Source of the DNA: Gloeophyllum trabeum ATCC 11539
Lineage: Eukaryota; Basidiomycota; Agaricomycetes; Gloeophyllales; Gloeophyllaceae
DNA length: 64,000 bases
Assembly: GCF_000344685.1 (NCBI RefSeq)
Contig: NW_006920418.1
Coordinates: 1,461,177-1,525,176 of the forward strand
Reading direction: 5' to 3'
In this document: piece after piece, positions 23,548 through 34,231 of the stretch
Layout: each line of letters opens with the position of its first letter
Position numbering within the stretch: position 1 is the stretch's first letter
Translations under genes and position numbers: made by a program
Notes under the pieces: generated by a model
Told to the model about the DNA's origin: nothing
Seen by the model: the letters and a program-made list of their open reading frames with translations, nothing else
Database searches by the model: none

Positions 23548-23633
23548 GGTGAAAGTTTGAGGGAGGTTGGCTGTGTTTATGTAGCATGGGAGCCATCAGG
23601 GGGAAACCATCGGGACCGCGCAGCCTGATCATA

Positions 23634-23657
23634 CAGTGGCGGACAAAAGTATCTGCA
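23634..23657 (+). repeat. Left terminal inverted repeat of the Tc1/mariner element
   Basis: 24 bases identical to the reverse complement of 25170-25193. Directly outside is the TA duplication. Confidence 0.95.
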
Positions 23658-23926
23658 CTGCCGCATCTTCGGGGGAAAAGCGGCTGTCTTTGTCTCGTAG
23701 CTTACACTTTCATTCCAGAAATTGTATGTACATGAAGATAGTCTAATATACTACCTTCCCCACCAATTTTATGGGGTGGCAGCTTGGAGGATTATGAGCC
23801 AGGGAGTCATTATGCCTCGATGTGTGACAAGAGTGACTGTCACAGCTCTGTTTCCGTCGACAACCGACCGAATCCTACCCTCAACTTGACTCCCCTGCCC
23901 GAACTTTGCTCACATACAGACTCTCT

Positions 23927-24940
23927 ATGACCTACACATCACCATCCAAATGTGGCAGGATCGTCAAACTCTACAACTCTGGGTGCAAAGCCGATGACAT
24001 TGCGAAGCGGTTCAGCATCTCAAAGCGGGCCGTGTTCGACATCGTCAAACATTACAAGACTACTGGGAGTTGCTATCCCCATCCCAAATCAGGCCGTCCG
24101 AGGAAGCTCACACCCCAGGACCGCAAATTTGCTGCCCAGTTGCTTGACAGAGGCCGGTGCCGTAATGCCGTCGACCTGCAGGACAACTACTTTGAACATG
24201 TCACTGCCCGGACTGTTCGCTGTGCCTTGCACGAGGAAGGACTTCATGCTAGGGTTTGTAGGAAGGTCCCCTCCCTGAATGCCAAGCATCGGACTGCCAG
24301 GTGGGCTTGGGCGCATTGTGTTGCAGGTTGGAGTGTGGGGGTCTGGAAATGGGTCATTTTCTCGGATGAGTCCAAATTCAATTTATTCACTTCGGATGAG
24401 CGGGATTATTGTTGGAGGAGGCCAGGAGATGCACTCCAGGAGCGGTATACCCAGAAGACCTGGAAGCATGGTGGTGGGCATGTGATGGTGTGGGGATGCA
24501 TGACGTGGAAGGGCGTTGGGCGTCTTGTTTGGATCGAGGGAACCATGACGGCAACAGAGTATGTCCAGATTCTTCAAGGACAGCTTCTAGGGACCATGTC
24601 AGACTATAGGATGAACCCCCGGCATTTTATCTTCCAGCAGGACAATGATCCAAAGCACCGCTCACGCCTTGCCCAAACCTGGTTTGAAGATAATCTTGTC
24701 CGTGTTCTCCCCTGGCCAGCTCAAAGTCCCGACATGAACATCATTGAGCATCTATGGGACCACCTCAAGCAGAAAGTACAAGCCCGAGACCCAGCTCCCA
24801 AGAATCTAGATGAGCTTTGGGCTGCGATTGTGGAGGAGTGGTACCGGATTGATGTCGCCACAGTACGCCGCCTATACTCGAGCTTACCCCGGAGGGCCCT
24901 GGCTCTGAAGAAGGCTAAGGGTGCTAATACAAAGTACTAA
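23927..24940 (+). CDS. Tc1/mariner transposase (DD34E)
   Basis: One exon of 337 residues. I chose the ATG at 23927; no earlier ATG is in frame. The N-terminal half has two helix-turn-helix regions (YNSGCKADDIAKRFSISKRA, and the HPKSGRPRKLT linker) for terminal-repeat binding. The catalytic core has the three acidic residues in FSDESKF, QQDNDPKH and DMNIIEHLW, with 34 residues between the last two, as in Tc1-type enzymes. No stop or frameshift is present, and the length is normal for the family, so the enzyme may be active. It would cut and paste the element at TA sites. Confidence 0.95.
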   Translation: MTYTSPSKCGRIVKLYNSGCKADDIAKRFSISKRAVFDIVKHYKTTGSCYPHPKSGRPRKLTPQDRKFAAQLLDRGRCRNAVDLQDNYFEHVTARTVRCALHEEGLHARVCRKVPSLNAKHRTARWAWAHCVAGWSVGVWKWVIFSDESKFNLFTSDERDYCWRRPGDALQERYTQKTWKHGGGHVMVWGCMTWKGVGRLVWIEGTMTATEYVQILQGQLLGTMSDYRMNPRHFIFQQDNDPKHRSRLAQTWFEDNLVRVLPWPAQSPDMNIIEHLWDHLKQKVQARDPAPKNLDELWAAIVEEWYRIDVATVRRLYSSLPRRALALKKAKGANTKY

Positions 24941-25169
24941 ATCAGGTCAGTCATTCAGGCCGAGACTTATTTTTTATAAATTTATTGATTCCATCTAACC
25001 AGTTCTGAGGGTACCTGGTTCGAGATGAATTTACCTCCTGGAAGCAAGGAGTGGGGCATCTAGGGCTGAAAGTCTGTATGCATTTATCTTACATAGAGTA
25101 GTTACAAATCATGAATATACATTGATCCATGTTGCCCCCGATCTGCCCAGAACCATGAAAGTGGTGGCA

Positions 25170-25193
25170 TGCAGATACTTTTGTCCGCCACTG
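25170..25193 (-). repeat. Right terminal inverted repeat of the Tc1/mariner element
   Basis: 24 bases, exact inverted copy of the left end, followed by the TA duplication at 25194-25195. Confidence 0.95.
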
Positions 25194-25287
25194 TACGGTT
25201 ACATAGCAATGTTTAACATACGCCGCTTCGGCAACTTTTTTGGACGCCCCGACCCGCATTTGCCGTATCTCGTCAAAAACATACACC

Positions 25288-26194
25288 ATGCCGCCCATCA
25301 CATCCATCACCGCCGTCCCCGCCTTCGTCTCCCCCGAGGAACACAAAGCCCTCGTCGAGTCCACCCCCGCCTCCTTCAACGACATCCCCCCCGTCCTGCG
25401 ACACAAGCAAGAAAACGTCTCCGTCCGCCTCGACCCCCCGCTCGACGGCTTCGCGACCGCCGCCGACGCCCGCGGCACGCTCTACGTGATCGAAAGGTCA
25501 GGTCAGCCCGCCCCCCGCCCCCGCGAGCTTGCACTCTGAGCAAACCTCGTATACAGCGTCCTCGTCTTCGTGAACGACGCGGGCCGCGCATTCCAGGTCG
25601 AGTACCCCGCGATCACGCTGCACGCCATCTCGCGCGCGGACCCCCGCCCCTCCATCTACTGCCAGCTGGACGAGAGCGCCCCCCAGGTCGACGGCGAAGG
25701 CGCCGCGGGTGGTGAAGGCGCCATGCGCGAGCTCAGCATCATCCCGCAGAGCGCGTCCGCACGTAAGTCCCCCGACCAATCCTCCCACCTGTCCACTAAA
25801 CCAGCACACACCCCCACCAGTCGAGCCGATCTTCGAAGCGCTCTCCCTCTGCGCCTCGCTCCACCCGGACCCGGACCCGGACGACGACATGGACGACGAC
25901 GACGGCGACGCGTTCATCGATGCGGCCGAGGAGGGCAACTTTGAGGTGTTCACCGGCGGCGAGGGCGAGGAGCTCAGCGAGGTCGGGAGGGTACGCAGCG
26001 ATTTCGTCAATAATTCCCGTTATGCGCCGTACTAGACACCCTCTCTCCACGCGCTCTCTTCTCGGCAGGCCGCGTTGGAACATCTCGAGTCTATCATCTA
26101 TGATCCGCACAATCTGACGAACCAAGCCGATGGAATCAACGGTGATGATCCTGGATCGGAGGGCAAGCAGGAAGGCTCGGAGGGGCGTGCGTGA
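25288..26194 (+). CDS. pICln-like methylosome subunit
   Basis: Four exons (25288-25496, 25557-25762, 25821-25990, 26069-26194) give 236 residues. The core is a PH-like ICln domain: RGTLYVIES, VLVFVNDAGRAFQVEYPAIT, LHAISRADP and SIYCQLDE. A very acidic stretch (DPDPDDDMDDDDGDAFIDAA) and a second acidic tail follow, typical of ICln. In animals and fission yeast ICln delivers Sm proteins to the PRMT5 complex for arginine methylation and snRNP assembly. I chose the ATG at 25288 as the first in-frame methionine before the conserved domain. The right end of the Tc1/mariner element is only 94 bases upstream. The original promoter was shared with the SH3 gene on the other strand. Confidence 0.88.
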
Positions 26195-26401
26195 AGCTTT
26201 GGCGTAGGCAAAGCATCCCAAAAAACTGTATTATAATAATGCTCAGCGTTGCCGTACGCATGTAGACGCGTGTGCATCGGAACGTCTCTTCAGTCATGCT
26301 CGGTCTAGGAATACAGGTTCAGTACGTTGCTCAAAGGCTGCCCAAACGCCAGGTACTACATCTCGTAGAAAAACAATACACTACATCGCGCAGGAGGTCA
26401 C

Positions 26402-29400
26402 TCATTTACCCTGAAACCCATCCAACACCCACGAGCCCTCCATCGCCGGGCTCGCGCTCCTCTCCTTCCCCTTCGCCCCCTCGGGCCTCACATCCGCCGA
26501 CAGCATCGCCTTGGGCTGCACCCCCGGCAGCGGGCCCCAGTCAAACTTCACCGGCGGGGACGCGCTCGCAGCCGGCGCGGGGCTCTTCTTCAGCGGCGCG
26601 GACTTCATGTGGTACTTGCCCGCCACCCCGCGCTGGCGCTCCCGATGCGACGGCGAGGCCACGCCGCTGTCGTCCAGCGGCGGGAGCGACCACTCGGGCA
26701 GGACCACCGGCTCCGCCTTGAGCTCCAGCTGCGGCAGCGGGCCCAAGTCGAACGGCTTCGGCGGGCCCAGAGCGAGCGGAGCCGCACCAGTGATCGCCAG
26801 CGGCACTTCTTTCTTGCGCGTCTCGACGAGCGCCGGCGCCTCGACCGCCTGCCTGTTCAGCAGCGGCTCCTTGCGCACCGCGAGCAGCGCGCGCTTCAGC
26901 CGCTGCGCGGACCGCTCCGCGTTGAGCGCCGCCGCCGTCGCGACCGCCACGTTCGGCGCGACGTTGGCCGGCTTCTTGGGCGCGCCGCGCGTGTCGCTGG
27001 GCAGTCGGCGGAGCATTAGACGTCGCCCGCGGTTGTCAAGTTTCAGGTTCGTGACTCTGGACGCGAGCGAGGCGATCTCGATGGCTTGTTGGTCGAGCGC
27101 TGTGTCGATGTTGCGATATGTTCTGTGGATGGTGTCGAGGGAAGGAGCTCTGACATGTCCGTTAGCGACTAGCAGCGCTGAACGCACCGTAATAGCTTAC
27201 CTCAGGGCTGGTTTGCCTGTCTTGTACTCGCGCACCCTCTTCTTGGCGGACTTGATATGGTCCTCCAATTTCTCAATACGGTCGCGCAGAGCCTAGCATC
27301 GCTTCCATCAGTAACGTAGTGAAAGTGAAAAAACGCGGTCACCTACCCTGATATTCCTTCGTAACTGACTTTGAGTCTCCGTGTATTCCGGGCCGAGAGA
27401 CCTGATTCTCAATGCTTTCGCGAACTCCGGATCAGAGCTTGCTCGGCTGAAGCGTGCAATCTCCTCTCGCTTGGTAGTACCTGCGGAGAACTAGGTCAGC
27501 AGAGAAGCATTATAACATGACAGGCGAACTGACCTTTGAGCAGATTGCTCTCCAGCTCGTGAATGGATTGCCTGTACGTCTTCTTCCTCGTCCGCAGTTC
27601 GGCAAGGTCCTTTTCAAGATCCTTGACCTTCTGCTTCAACCGCCCGATGTCGCTGAAAGTCACTCCACCCGGCGTGGCGCCGGTCGACTTGCTCAGCGCA
27701 GCCGTTTTCCCGCTCACCTGCTGTGCCAAGGCGCGCAGCTGAAACGGATGTGAGTAGGTCGCATGATAGGATAGGCATGAAAACGTACATCCTCTAGTTC
27801 TTTAGCAAGTGTAGCAAAGAGGTGCATGCACTCGGCCTGCATCCCAGCCTCTACGCTCGGCTCTTTTGGTGCTGGAACTTTGAATGGAGACGGCTGTGAT
27901 GGAGGAGCGTTGAAGAGCGGGGGTGTCGGCTTGGCACCACCGAACAAACCGCCCCCGGCTGCTGGCTTAATGGGAGGAGGTGTAGCTGGAGTAGCCGGGG
28001 TGGCTGGAGTAGCGGGCTTAGAGCTGAATAGGGTAGGAGAAGGCGGTGGGAAGAGAGGACCCGGTGGAAGCTTGAACGATCCTGGTGTAGTCAAAGGCGC
28101 CGAGGGCGGAGGCGTCGTGAAGCCGGGAAGCACGCTAGGCGGTTTGGAAGGACCGCCAAACATGTTCAACAGCGGTGGCGTCTTCGGTCTAGATTTTGGA
28201 GCAGGACCTTCAGCTGCCACCGTGTCGGGTTTCGGCGAAGCTGGAGGAGCAGGAGCCTGAGAAGGCGTAGTCGGTTTCGTACCAAAGACAGGTGAAGCGA
28301 CCTTGGCGGCGCCCTCCGTTTCGTCATCAGGTGTGGTAACAGGCGGCCGCGCGAGCGGTGAACTACGGACCGGTCGCGTCGAAGGCTTACCGAGGCCCAA
28401 CGACAGCGGGGTCGTCGCAGGTGAAGGCGAGACAGGTATGGGTGCAGCCAACGGAGGCTGGGAGGGCGGGGTCAGCGCAACATCCTTGGCAGGCGATCTT
28501 GTGGGAGTGGTGCTCCCCCCCGGAGCAGCAGTCGTCCGGGGACCGTCTCCTGGAGTGGGCGGAGTGCTGGGGGGAGACTGTCGGATAATGGGCACTTCAG
28601 CTTTCGGCGTAGTGGATGGAGATCTTGACGCTTGTTTGGGTGTTGCCGGTAGAACTGGGCTACTTCCTTCAGCAGAAGGCTGGTCCTGCGCAGGGGACGC
28701 GTCTTTCTCCACATCTTTCCCTTCTTCCTCTTCACCTTCCTCTTCAGCTTCTTCTTCTTCCTCTTCCTCTTCTTCTGTTTCCTCCTCTTCCTCTTCCTCC
28801 TCCCCTTCTTGTTCTCCTTCACCGTCGGGCTCACTACCAGGTTGCGTCTCCCCTTCTTCCTGAGCACCATCTTCTGAAAATTCTTCAGAGAGGAACGAGA
28901 CAGCATCCTCCTCGTCACCTGTATGCTCCGATCCCGGTGACTTACCTGGGCCCTGCTCCTCGTCTTCAGACGTGCGTCCAACGTCTACGAAAGACGAATC
29001 TCGAGACAATTCACCCAGAGACAAGCTACCGAGAGATGGCTCCTTGGATAGATCGGACAACTTGAGCGGCTCCTGGTTCGTCAGAGTTTCCTCCGAGAAC
29101 TTCTCCGACGGCTTGGGAGTGCCCTTTTCTTCGTCCGACTCATCGCCCTCCGCGGACGCGCGTGGCGTCCGAGCGGCAGAGACGGGTGTAGTGCTAGAAC
29201 TAGCACTGGTCTCTTTCGACGGAGCCTTATGAGGCGCGCCGAAGACAGATACCGGTGGCTTGGAGGATGGAGAGGCAATGTCTTCTTTGCTTTCACGAAG
29301 TAAGGAGCTGAACGACTTGTTTCCGCCAGCAAAAGCGCTAAAACCACCAGAACTCCCGCTGAAAGCACTGAACGCGTTATTTGTCAAGGATGCTGAGGGT

Positions 29401-32400
29401 GTGGCAGGGGCGGCCTTGGGAGTGCTGACCGGCGTAGTGGAAGGGCCCAGGGACGATTGGCCGAACACTGGCTTCGCGGCTCCTAGAGGTGAAGGCGCGC
29501 CAAACGCCAATGCACCAGGCTTTTGCGGTGTGGAGGGAGTAGAGCTACCAGCCGGTTTGGACAAAGCTGCGAATCCTTCGACAGGCTTCTTGGGCTGCAG
29601 GAAGGGCGAATCTGACTTCGAGGTCATGCCAAATCCGTGGCCGGGCTGGATGAACGATGAAGGGCTCGATTTGAGCTGACTGAAGGCTCCAGTGCTGTGT
29701 GTCGGTGTTGACGGCGGTGCGAGCTCCGTGGTCGGAGACGTAGGAGATGACGGAGGGCTAGCCAACGCCGGCGGTACTGTCGCCTTTTTCTCTGGCTCGG
29801 GCGCGGGTGTGCTAGACGTCTCCTGGGCCGGCTGTCCAAATACCGAAGGAGAGCTAGGGCTGGGTTTACTAAAGACTGAACTGGTGGTACCGGTCCCTCC
29901 TCCACTCCCAAAGGCGCTTGCTGTCGACGAAGGCTCGGTCTTTGCAGCCCCGAAACCCGTAGCGGACGGTGATCCCGTTTGCTTCAACGCAGAGCCGAAC
30001 GAACTCGTCCCGCTCTGTGCAAATGCTGCAAATCCCCCGCCACTGGAGCCAAAGGCGCTCGTAGTAGTTGCAGCGGGGGCCGGACTTCCACCAAGGCTCG
30101 GCTTTCCGAACGTCGAAGGTTGGCCAAACCCGGACTGACCAAACGCGGGGGAGGGTTTCGTGCCAAATCCACTAGATCCAAAAGCAGGTGAAGGTTTCGC
30201 AGCGTCTGTAGCGCTCGGGGTAGCAGGTGAAGTCTGCTGCGAGCCAAGGTTGGAGAAAGCGCCGAACCCAGATGCCGGCTTTATCGTATCAGACGGTGAT
30301 GTGGACGAGAAGGGGGAGGAGCCTGGCTGAGACCCAAACCCAGAGAACGCACCGAAGCCAGTTGCGGGCTTCAGGGAACTGAATGCATTGTTACCTGGTG
30401 AGAACGCAGAAGGTGCAGCACTCGATTGGTTGGGCGTAGAGGGCTGACCGAAAACACTCGACGGGGCGCTAGAACCGAATACAGATGACGACTTTGTTTC
30501 CGGCTTTTCATTGGTCGGACCGCCTAGCGAGAGCCCACCCAAGGCATCGCCAGGCTCAGACATTGACATGGACGGTGTCGACGTGAGGGGAGGGGCAGCC
30601 GGGGCCGCTGATTGGTTTGCACCGAAGCCAAATCCTGTTTGTCCGAACGTTGCTTGACCCGCATTCGAAGCTGTCGAGGGCCCTGAACCAAAAGTCGAGC
30701 CGGATCCGAAAGCGGAGCCTCCAAAGGCTGAGGTAGTCGATGGTTTGTTTGACTGTCCAAAGGCAGATGTCTGCCCGAACGCCGGCTGCGATACAGGAGT
30801 TGATGTCTGACCGAACGCTGACTGTGATGCAGGAGTGGATGTCTGTCCAAACGCCGGCTGTGCTGGAGGAGCGGAGGTCTGTCCGAAAGCTGATTGCGCT
30901 TGCGTACCCTGGCCAAAAGCAGCCACAGGGGTGTTTGGCTGCGTCCCCGAACTCATGGATATGTCTCTGGTCTGCAAGGCCGGCGCCGAGACGCTCGGAG
31001 CTGCAGCCCCGGCAGTACTTGCGTTGACCATTCCAGGGTAGGCGAGGCCCTCAGAGTTGACTATAAACCACGCTTGAATCGTGCCATCGTTGGCATAAGC
31101 CAACATGATTGGCGGAGGTGCTACCTCGAAGGCCTCCCCCGAAGCTTTGGTGCTGCGGAAGGAATCGGTGTTCGTCAGATCCAGATCCAGACCGACGAGA
31201 GTAGTATCTTCCATGTCCTTGTCCAGAGGCATACTTGGAGTAGCATTTTCGTCCAGGGACAAGTTGTACCAGGCCTCTTGCGCTGCATTGGCTTCGTCCG
31301 GCATACAGGCTATCACACCTATATCAGATGACGAGCCGTCGCCCATGATGAGCAGGAACTTCGTGGGGTCCCAGTTCCTCAGGACGAGAGTGTATGGGCC
31401 AGGCGGCCGATTTCCCGGGAAAGGATAGTAAGGGTTGTTCAACTCGAAGGTCGTAACGGTGTTGGTCTTGGAGTCCATTGATACGATCAGATGGCTCTGT
31501 GGGGCGTCTGGAGGAAGACGAGCGCCAGCAGGAGCGTACACTGCATTGAAAGTAGGATTACTGAGCCACGTCGCGCTCAATACGCTCGGGTTCTGAGCGG
31601 CTGGGGGCTTCGGTATCCTGGTCTTGACTAACGCAGTTGCTGAAGGACTGAACGAGCATATATCACCATTTTCCAATCCTATGGCTAGTTGTTTTCCTTT
31701 GGGCGACCAAGCCACTTGAGTGCTTTCAGTATCAAGAACGTCCGTGAAATTAGCCACACTTACAAGCTGTAGGAGTAGTCTCCGGCGTGGAACCCCACTT
31801 CCAACCGCCCACACTCTGGAGCTGCAGTACGTCGAACATGTCAACCAATTGGCTCTCGGGCTTCCCATCCGGTTGTCTCAGAACAGCGACGAGCTCAGGG
31901 TTGTCTCCAGGGTTCGCAACAATCTGTCTGACTGGAGTAGCGACTGTCGGGGCGAACTGATGCAGGGGATCTACCGGGTCAGACCCTTCGGTGAACAGCC
32001 GTGCCGTGTCGTAGACTAGGATAGGCCCTCCAAGGATAGAGACCAGTAGTCTGTTGTCATTGGCGGCAAGAACGAGGAAGTCGAGAGTCGCGCTGCCCAG
32101 AGGCAGAGTACGCTTGGACGTAAAAATGATTTCATTCTCTTCACTATGACTCGTAGACGCAAAGGCGGCGCGTAAGTCTGACAAGGGGGAAAAGATGAGG
32201 TCTGTGTGGCCGCTGGTTATTAGTGGGGGTTCTTGAACAACGAAATGAAGCACGCACGGATCTGGCCACCCGCTGCTCGGACTACAGCAGCAAACCATCC
32301 CTTCGAGTTTGCAACTACAAGGAGATGGGTCTTGCTTGGGAACGGTTGGAGGTTATGCGCCTCGGGTGAGATCCTTACACGCGCCCGCTTGTTCAACAAC

Positions 32401-32558
32401 CGGAATGCAAGGAACTACAGGTACAGTAAGCGTCAGCCTATGAGATCAATTCAAAGTGAAGATAGGAAAGCACTCACGTTTGCATCCTTCTCCGTCCCGA
32501 CCTTCTCTATAACTGTGGCGTTCGCCTTGGGCTGTCGCCGTAACGCGCTCACGTTCAT
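26402..32558 (-). CDS. NUP159: Nucleoporin NUP159/NUP214
   Basis: Eight exons (32558-32478, 32414-32254, 32212-31764, 31714-27789, 27738-27534, 27480-27347, 27292-27201, 27149-26402) close in frame to 1931 residues. Residues 1 to about 460 form the N-terminal beta-propeller (LLVVANSKGWFAAVV, RLLVSILGGPILVYDTA, AWSPKGKQLAIGLENGDICS), which in other species holds the RNA helicase Dbp5. About residues 475-1035 are dense FG repeats (AFGQTS, SPAFGSSGFG and similar). A Glu-rich stretch lies near 1170-1225, then a Pro-rich part. The C-terminal coiled coils (IGRLKQKVKDLEKDLAELRT and following) anchor it at the cytoplasmic face of the pore with Nup82. Role: mRNA export. It shares a 245-base divergent promoter with SH3 copy B. 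Confidence 0.93.
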
Positions 32559-32803
32559 CCTGGCGAGTGAATCGTGCAAAGACGCGTCCGCAGTTCCTGC
32601 CCGACGCGCAGTCTATACCGTGTCGCGGGTTTGAACTGCAGCAAGGTATAAACGAGACGTGCAGGCGTAACGGAAGGAGGGACGTAAATATAGCCACAGT
32701 TGAACGTGTGATCGGCGCCGGCAAGGCCACATCGGACAACGTATATAAGACAGTGCTTGTCTACTATTCCTCATAGCAGGCGCAGTATTAAACCTCTTCA
32801 AAC
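32559..32803. promoter_or_regulatory. Bidirectional promoter, NUP159 / SH3 copy B
   Basis: 245 bases between divergent start codons (32558 minus, 32804 plus). A TATA-like box, TATATAAG, lies at about 32742-32749, some 55 bases before the SH3 gene's ATG. Confidence 0.6.
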
Positions 32804-33746
32804 ATGTCCGACCCGTTCCTCGCGCATATTATTTCGCAAACGAGGCAGAACATCGAATTTCTAGTTTCTCGGAATGTTATCCCGAGGGCGGACGGAGACG
32901 TCGTGCTAGCCAAACTCCCTTCCGCCAGCGACGCTTCGGTCCTCGCCTTATCCCAACGCACGCAGGATCTCGTTATATCGGGTGCATCAGCACCCAATCC
33001 AACCCCTCCACCTCGCAGGAACGTGCCTCCTCCTCCTCCCAGAGCAACTCGTGCTAGAGCGCTATGGGATTATAATGAGAATGGCGAGGTATGCTGCGGA
33101 GGCTCCTTGTTCGTCCTTATGCCTGAGCGGTCCTCTAGAATCCAGATGATCTGTCATTCCGTAAAGGAGATATAATCGAGATTATCTCAGAAACCAACCC
33201 CGACTGGTGGACTGGGAGATTGAACGGCAGGCAGGGACTCCTGCCTGCTAACTACGTCGAGAAACTAGACTCGACTAGTTCTCCTGCACCTCCGCCTCCC
33301 TTCCCCTCTAACACGCCTCAGTATCAGCCCGATCCTAGGCAGTACACACCCAGTCCCGCACCCGGCTACCAAGCTGCGTATTCGCCCCCTCCCGGACCTC
33401 CCGGTGGTTATGGTCCCGAGAAAGCTGCACCGTACAATCCCTACATGGGCCCGCCGATGCAGCCCAACCCCCCAGTTCCTGTAGTTCAGGCGCCTCAACC
33501 GCCGCCTGCTCCGGCAGCGAAGCCCAGCAGATTTGGCGGTCTTGGTAACACGGTACGTCCTGCTGATCTTAGGGGAGTGATACTCTTGACTTATCTTCGG
33601 TGTCGAAAGCTTGCGACATCAGCTGTTGGTGGTCTTGGATTTGGTGCAGGTTCGTACTGTATCCCAACTGCTGTCAGCGTAGGATGCTGACATGTCAATA
33701 AACAGGATCTGCCATTGGAAGCGACCTTATCAATTCCATATTTTAG
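32804..33746 (+). CDS. LSB1/PIN3-like SH3 protein, copy B
   Basis: Four exons (32804-33088, 33139-33552, 33610-33649, 33706-33746) give 259 residues. It has the same plan as copy A: N-terminal helix [20 protein letters not shown], a Pro linker, and an SH3 domain ([46 protein letters not shown]). A long Pro/Tyr-rich stretch follows, and the tail ends [17 protein letters not shown]. That tail is very close to yeast Lsb1, which makes this the more typical copy. All three intron positions match copy A, and exons 3 and 4 are 40 and 41 bases in both genes, so they are duplicates. Expected role: binding the proline-rich WASP homologue and tuning actin assembly at endocytic sites. Confidence 0.9.
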
Positions 33747-34231
33747 TGACCAACCACAGCAAAGTTACTCTTGCTATACGAGAGTTGTATTTTACCTAGA
33801 CGTCATGTTATCATTTGTACCGCTTGGATACAGGACTTTCTCGTTATGTTTGAATACTTATAGACGTTGTTTTCGACCGGTGTCCGAGCTGCGCTTGCCG
33901 CGGTATGTAATCAAGGTGGAGGCACCATCTCAGACTCAGACACGGCGCGACTGCGGGCACTGGCTTTCTTCACTGCCTCTCGTGCTCCGTACGACATATA
34001 ATCGCTGTACAGAACTTGCGCACAACTGTTACATTCCACCGTCGACTCGCTCTACGACTACGTGACGACGACTGAAGTCCGGAATCCTTCGCTGTCTTGG
34101 TGACCTGCTCCGGACTTATCATACCGAAATTTCCCCTCCCCCTCATCCTCACGCGGCCCACGTCTGCTTTTCATTTCGGTCTCCGTACTTTGCCGATTCT
34201 CTGAAGACCCTTCACCCACCGCGCAGCCGCG
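33747..34231. other. Intergenic, promoter of the MARVEL protein
   Basis: No gene recognised. The second half is pyrimidine-rich, as expected for the leader of the plus-strand gene at 34232. Confidence 0.35.

Larger units (their letters stand above)
23632..25195. mobile_element. Tc1/mariner element, apparently intact
   Basis: The element runs 23634-25193 (1560 bp). Its ends are perfect inverted repeats of 24 bases beginning CAGTGGCGGACAAAAG, and it is flanked by TA at 23632-23633 and 25194-25195, the target duplication of this superfamily. It carries one uninterrupted transposase gene. Perfect ends and an open gene suggest a recent insertion. It sits between two divergent genes, and the sequence outside it separating the two start codons is only about 180 bases. 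Confidence 0.95.

Noticed and set aside
26402..27738. Separate coiled-coil gene downstream of the FG-repeat gene
   Set aside because: Exons 27738-27534 and onwards splice in frame to the FG exon, and the coiled coil is the expected C-terminus of NUP159/NUP214.
27826..29679. Long plus-strand frames opposite NUP159 (up to 186 codons)
   Set aside because: They are shadows of the low-complexity Ser/Pro/Gly and Glu coding sequence on the minus strand, with no domains and no splice logic.
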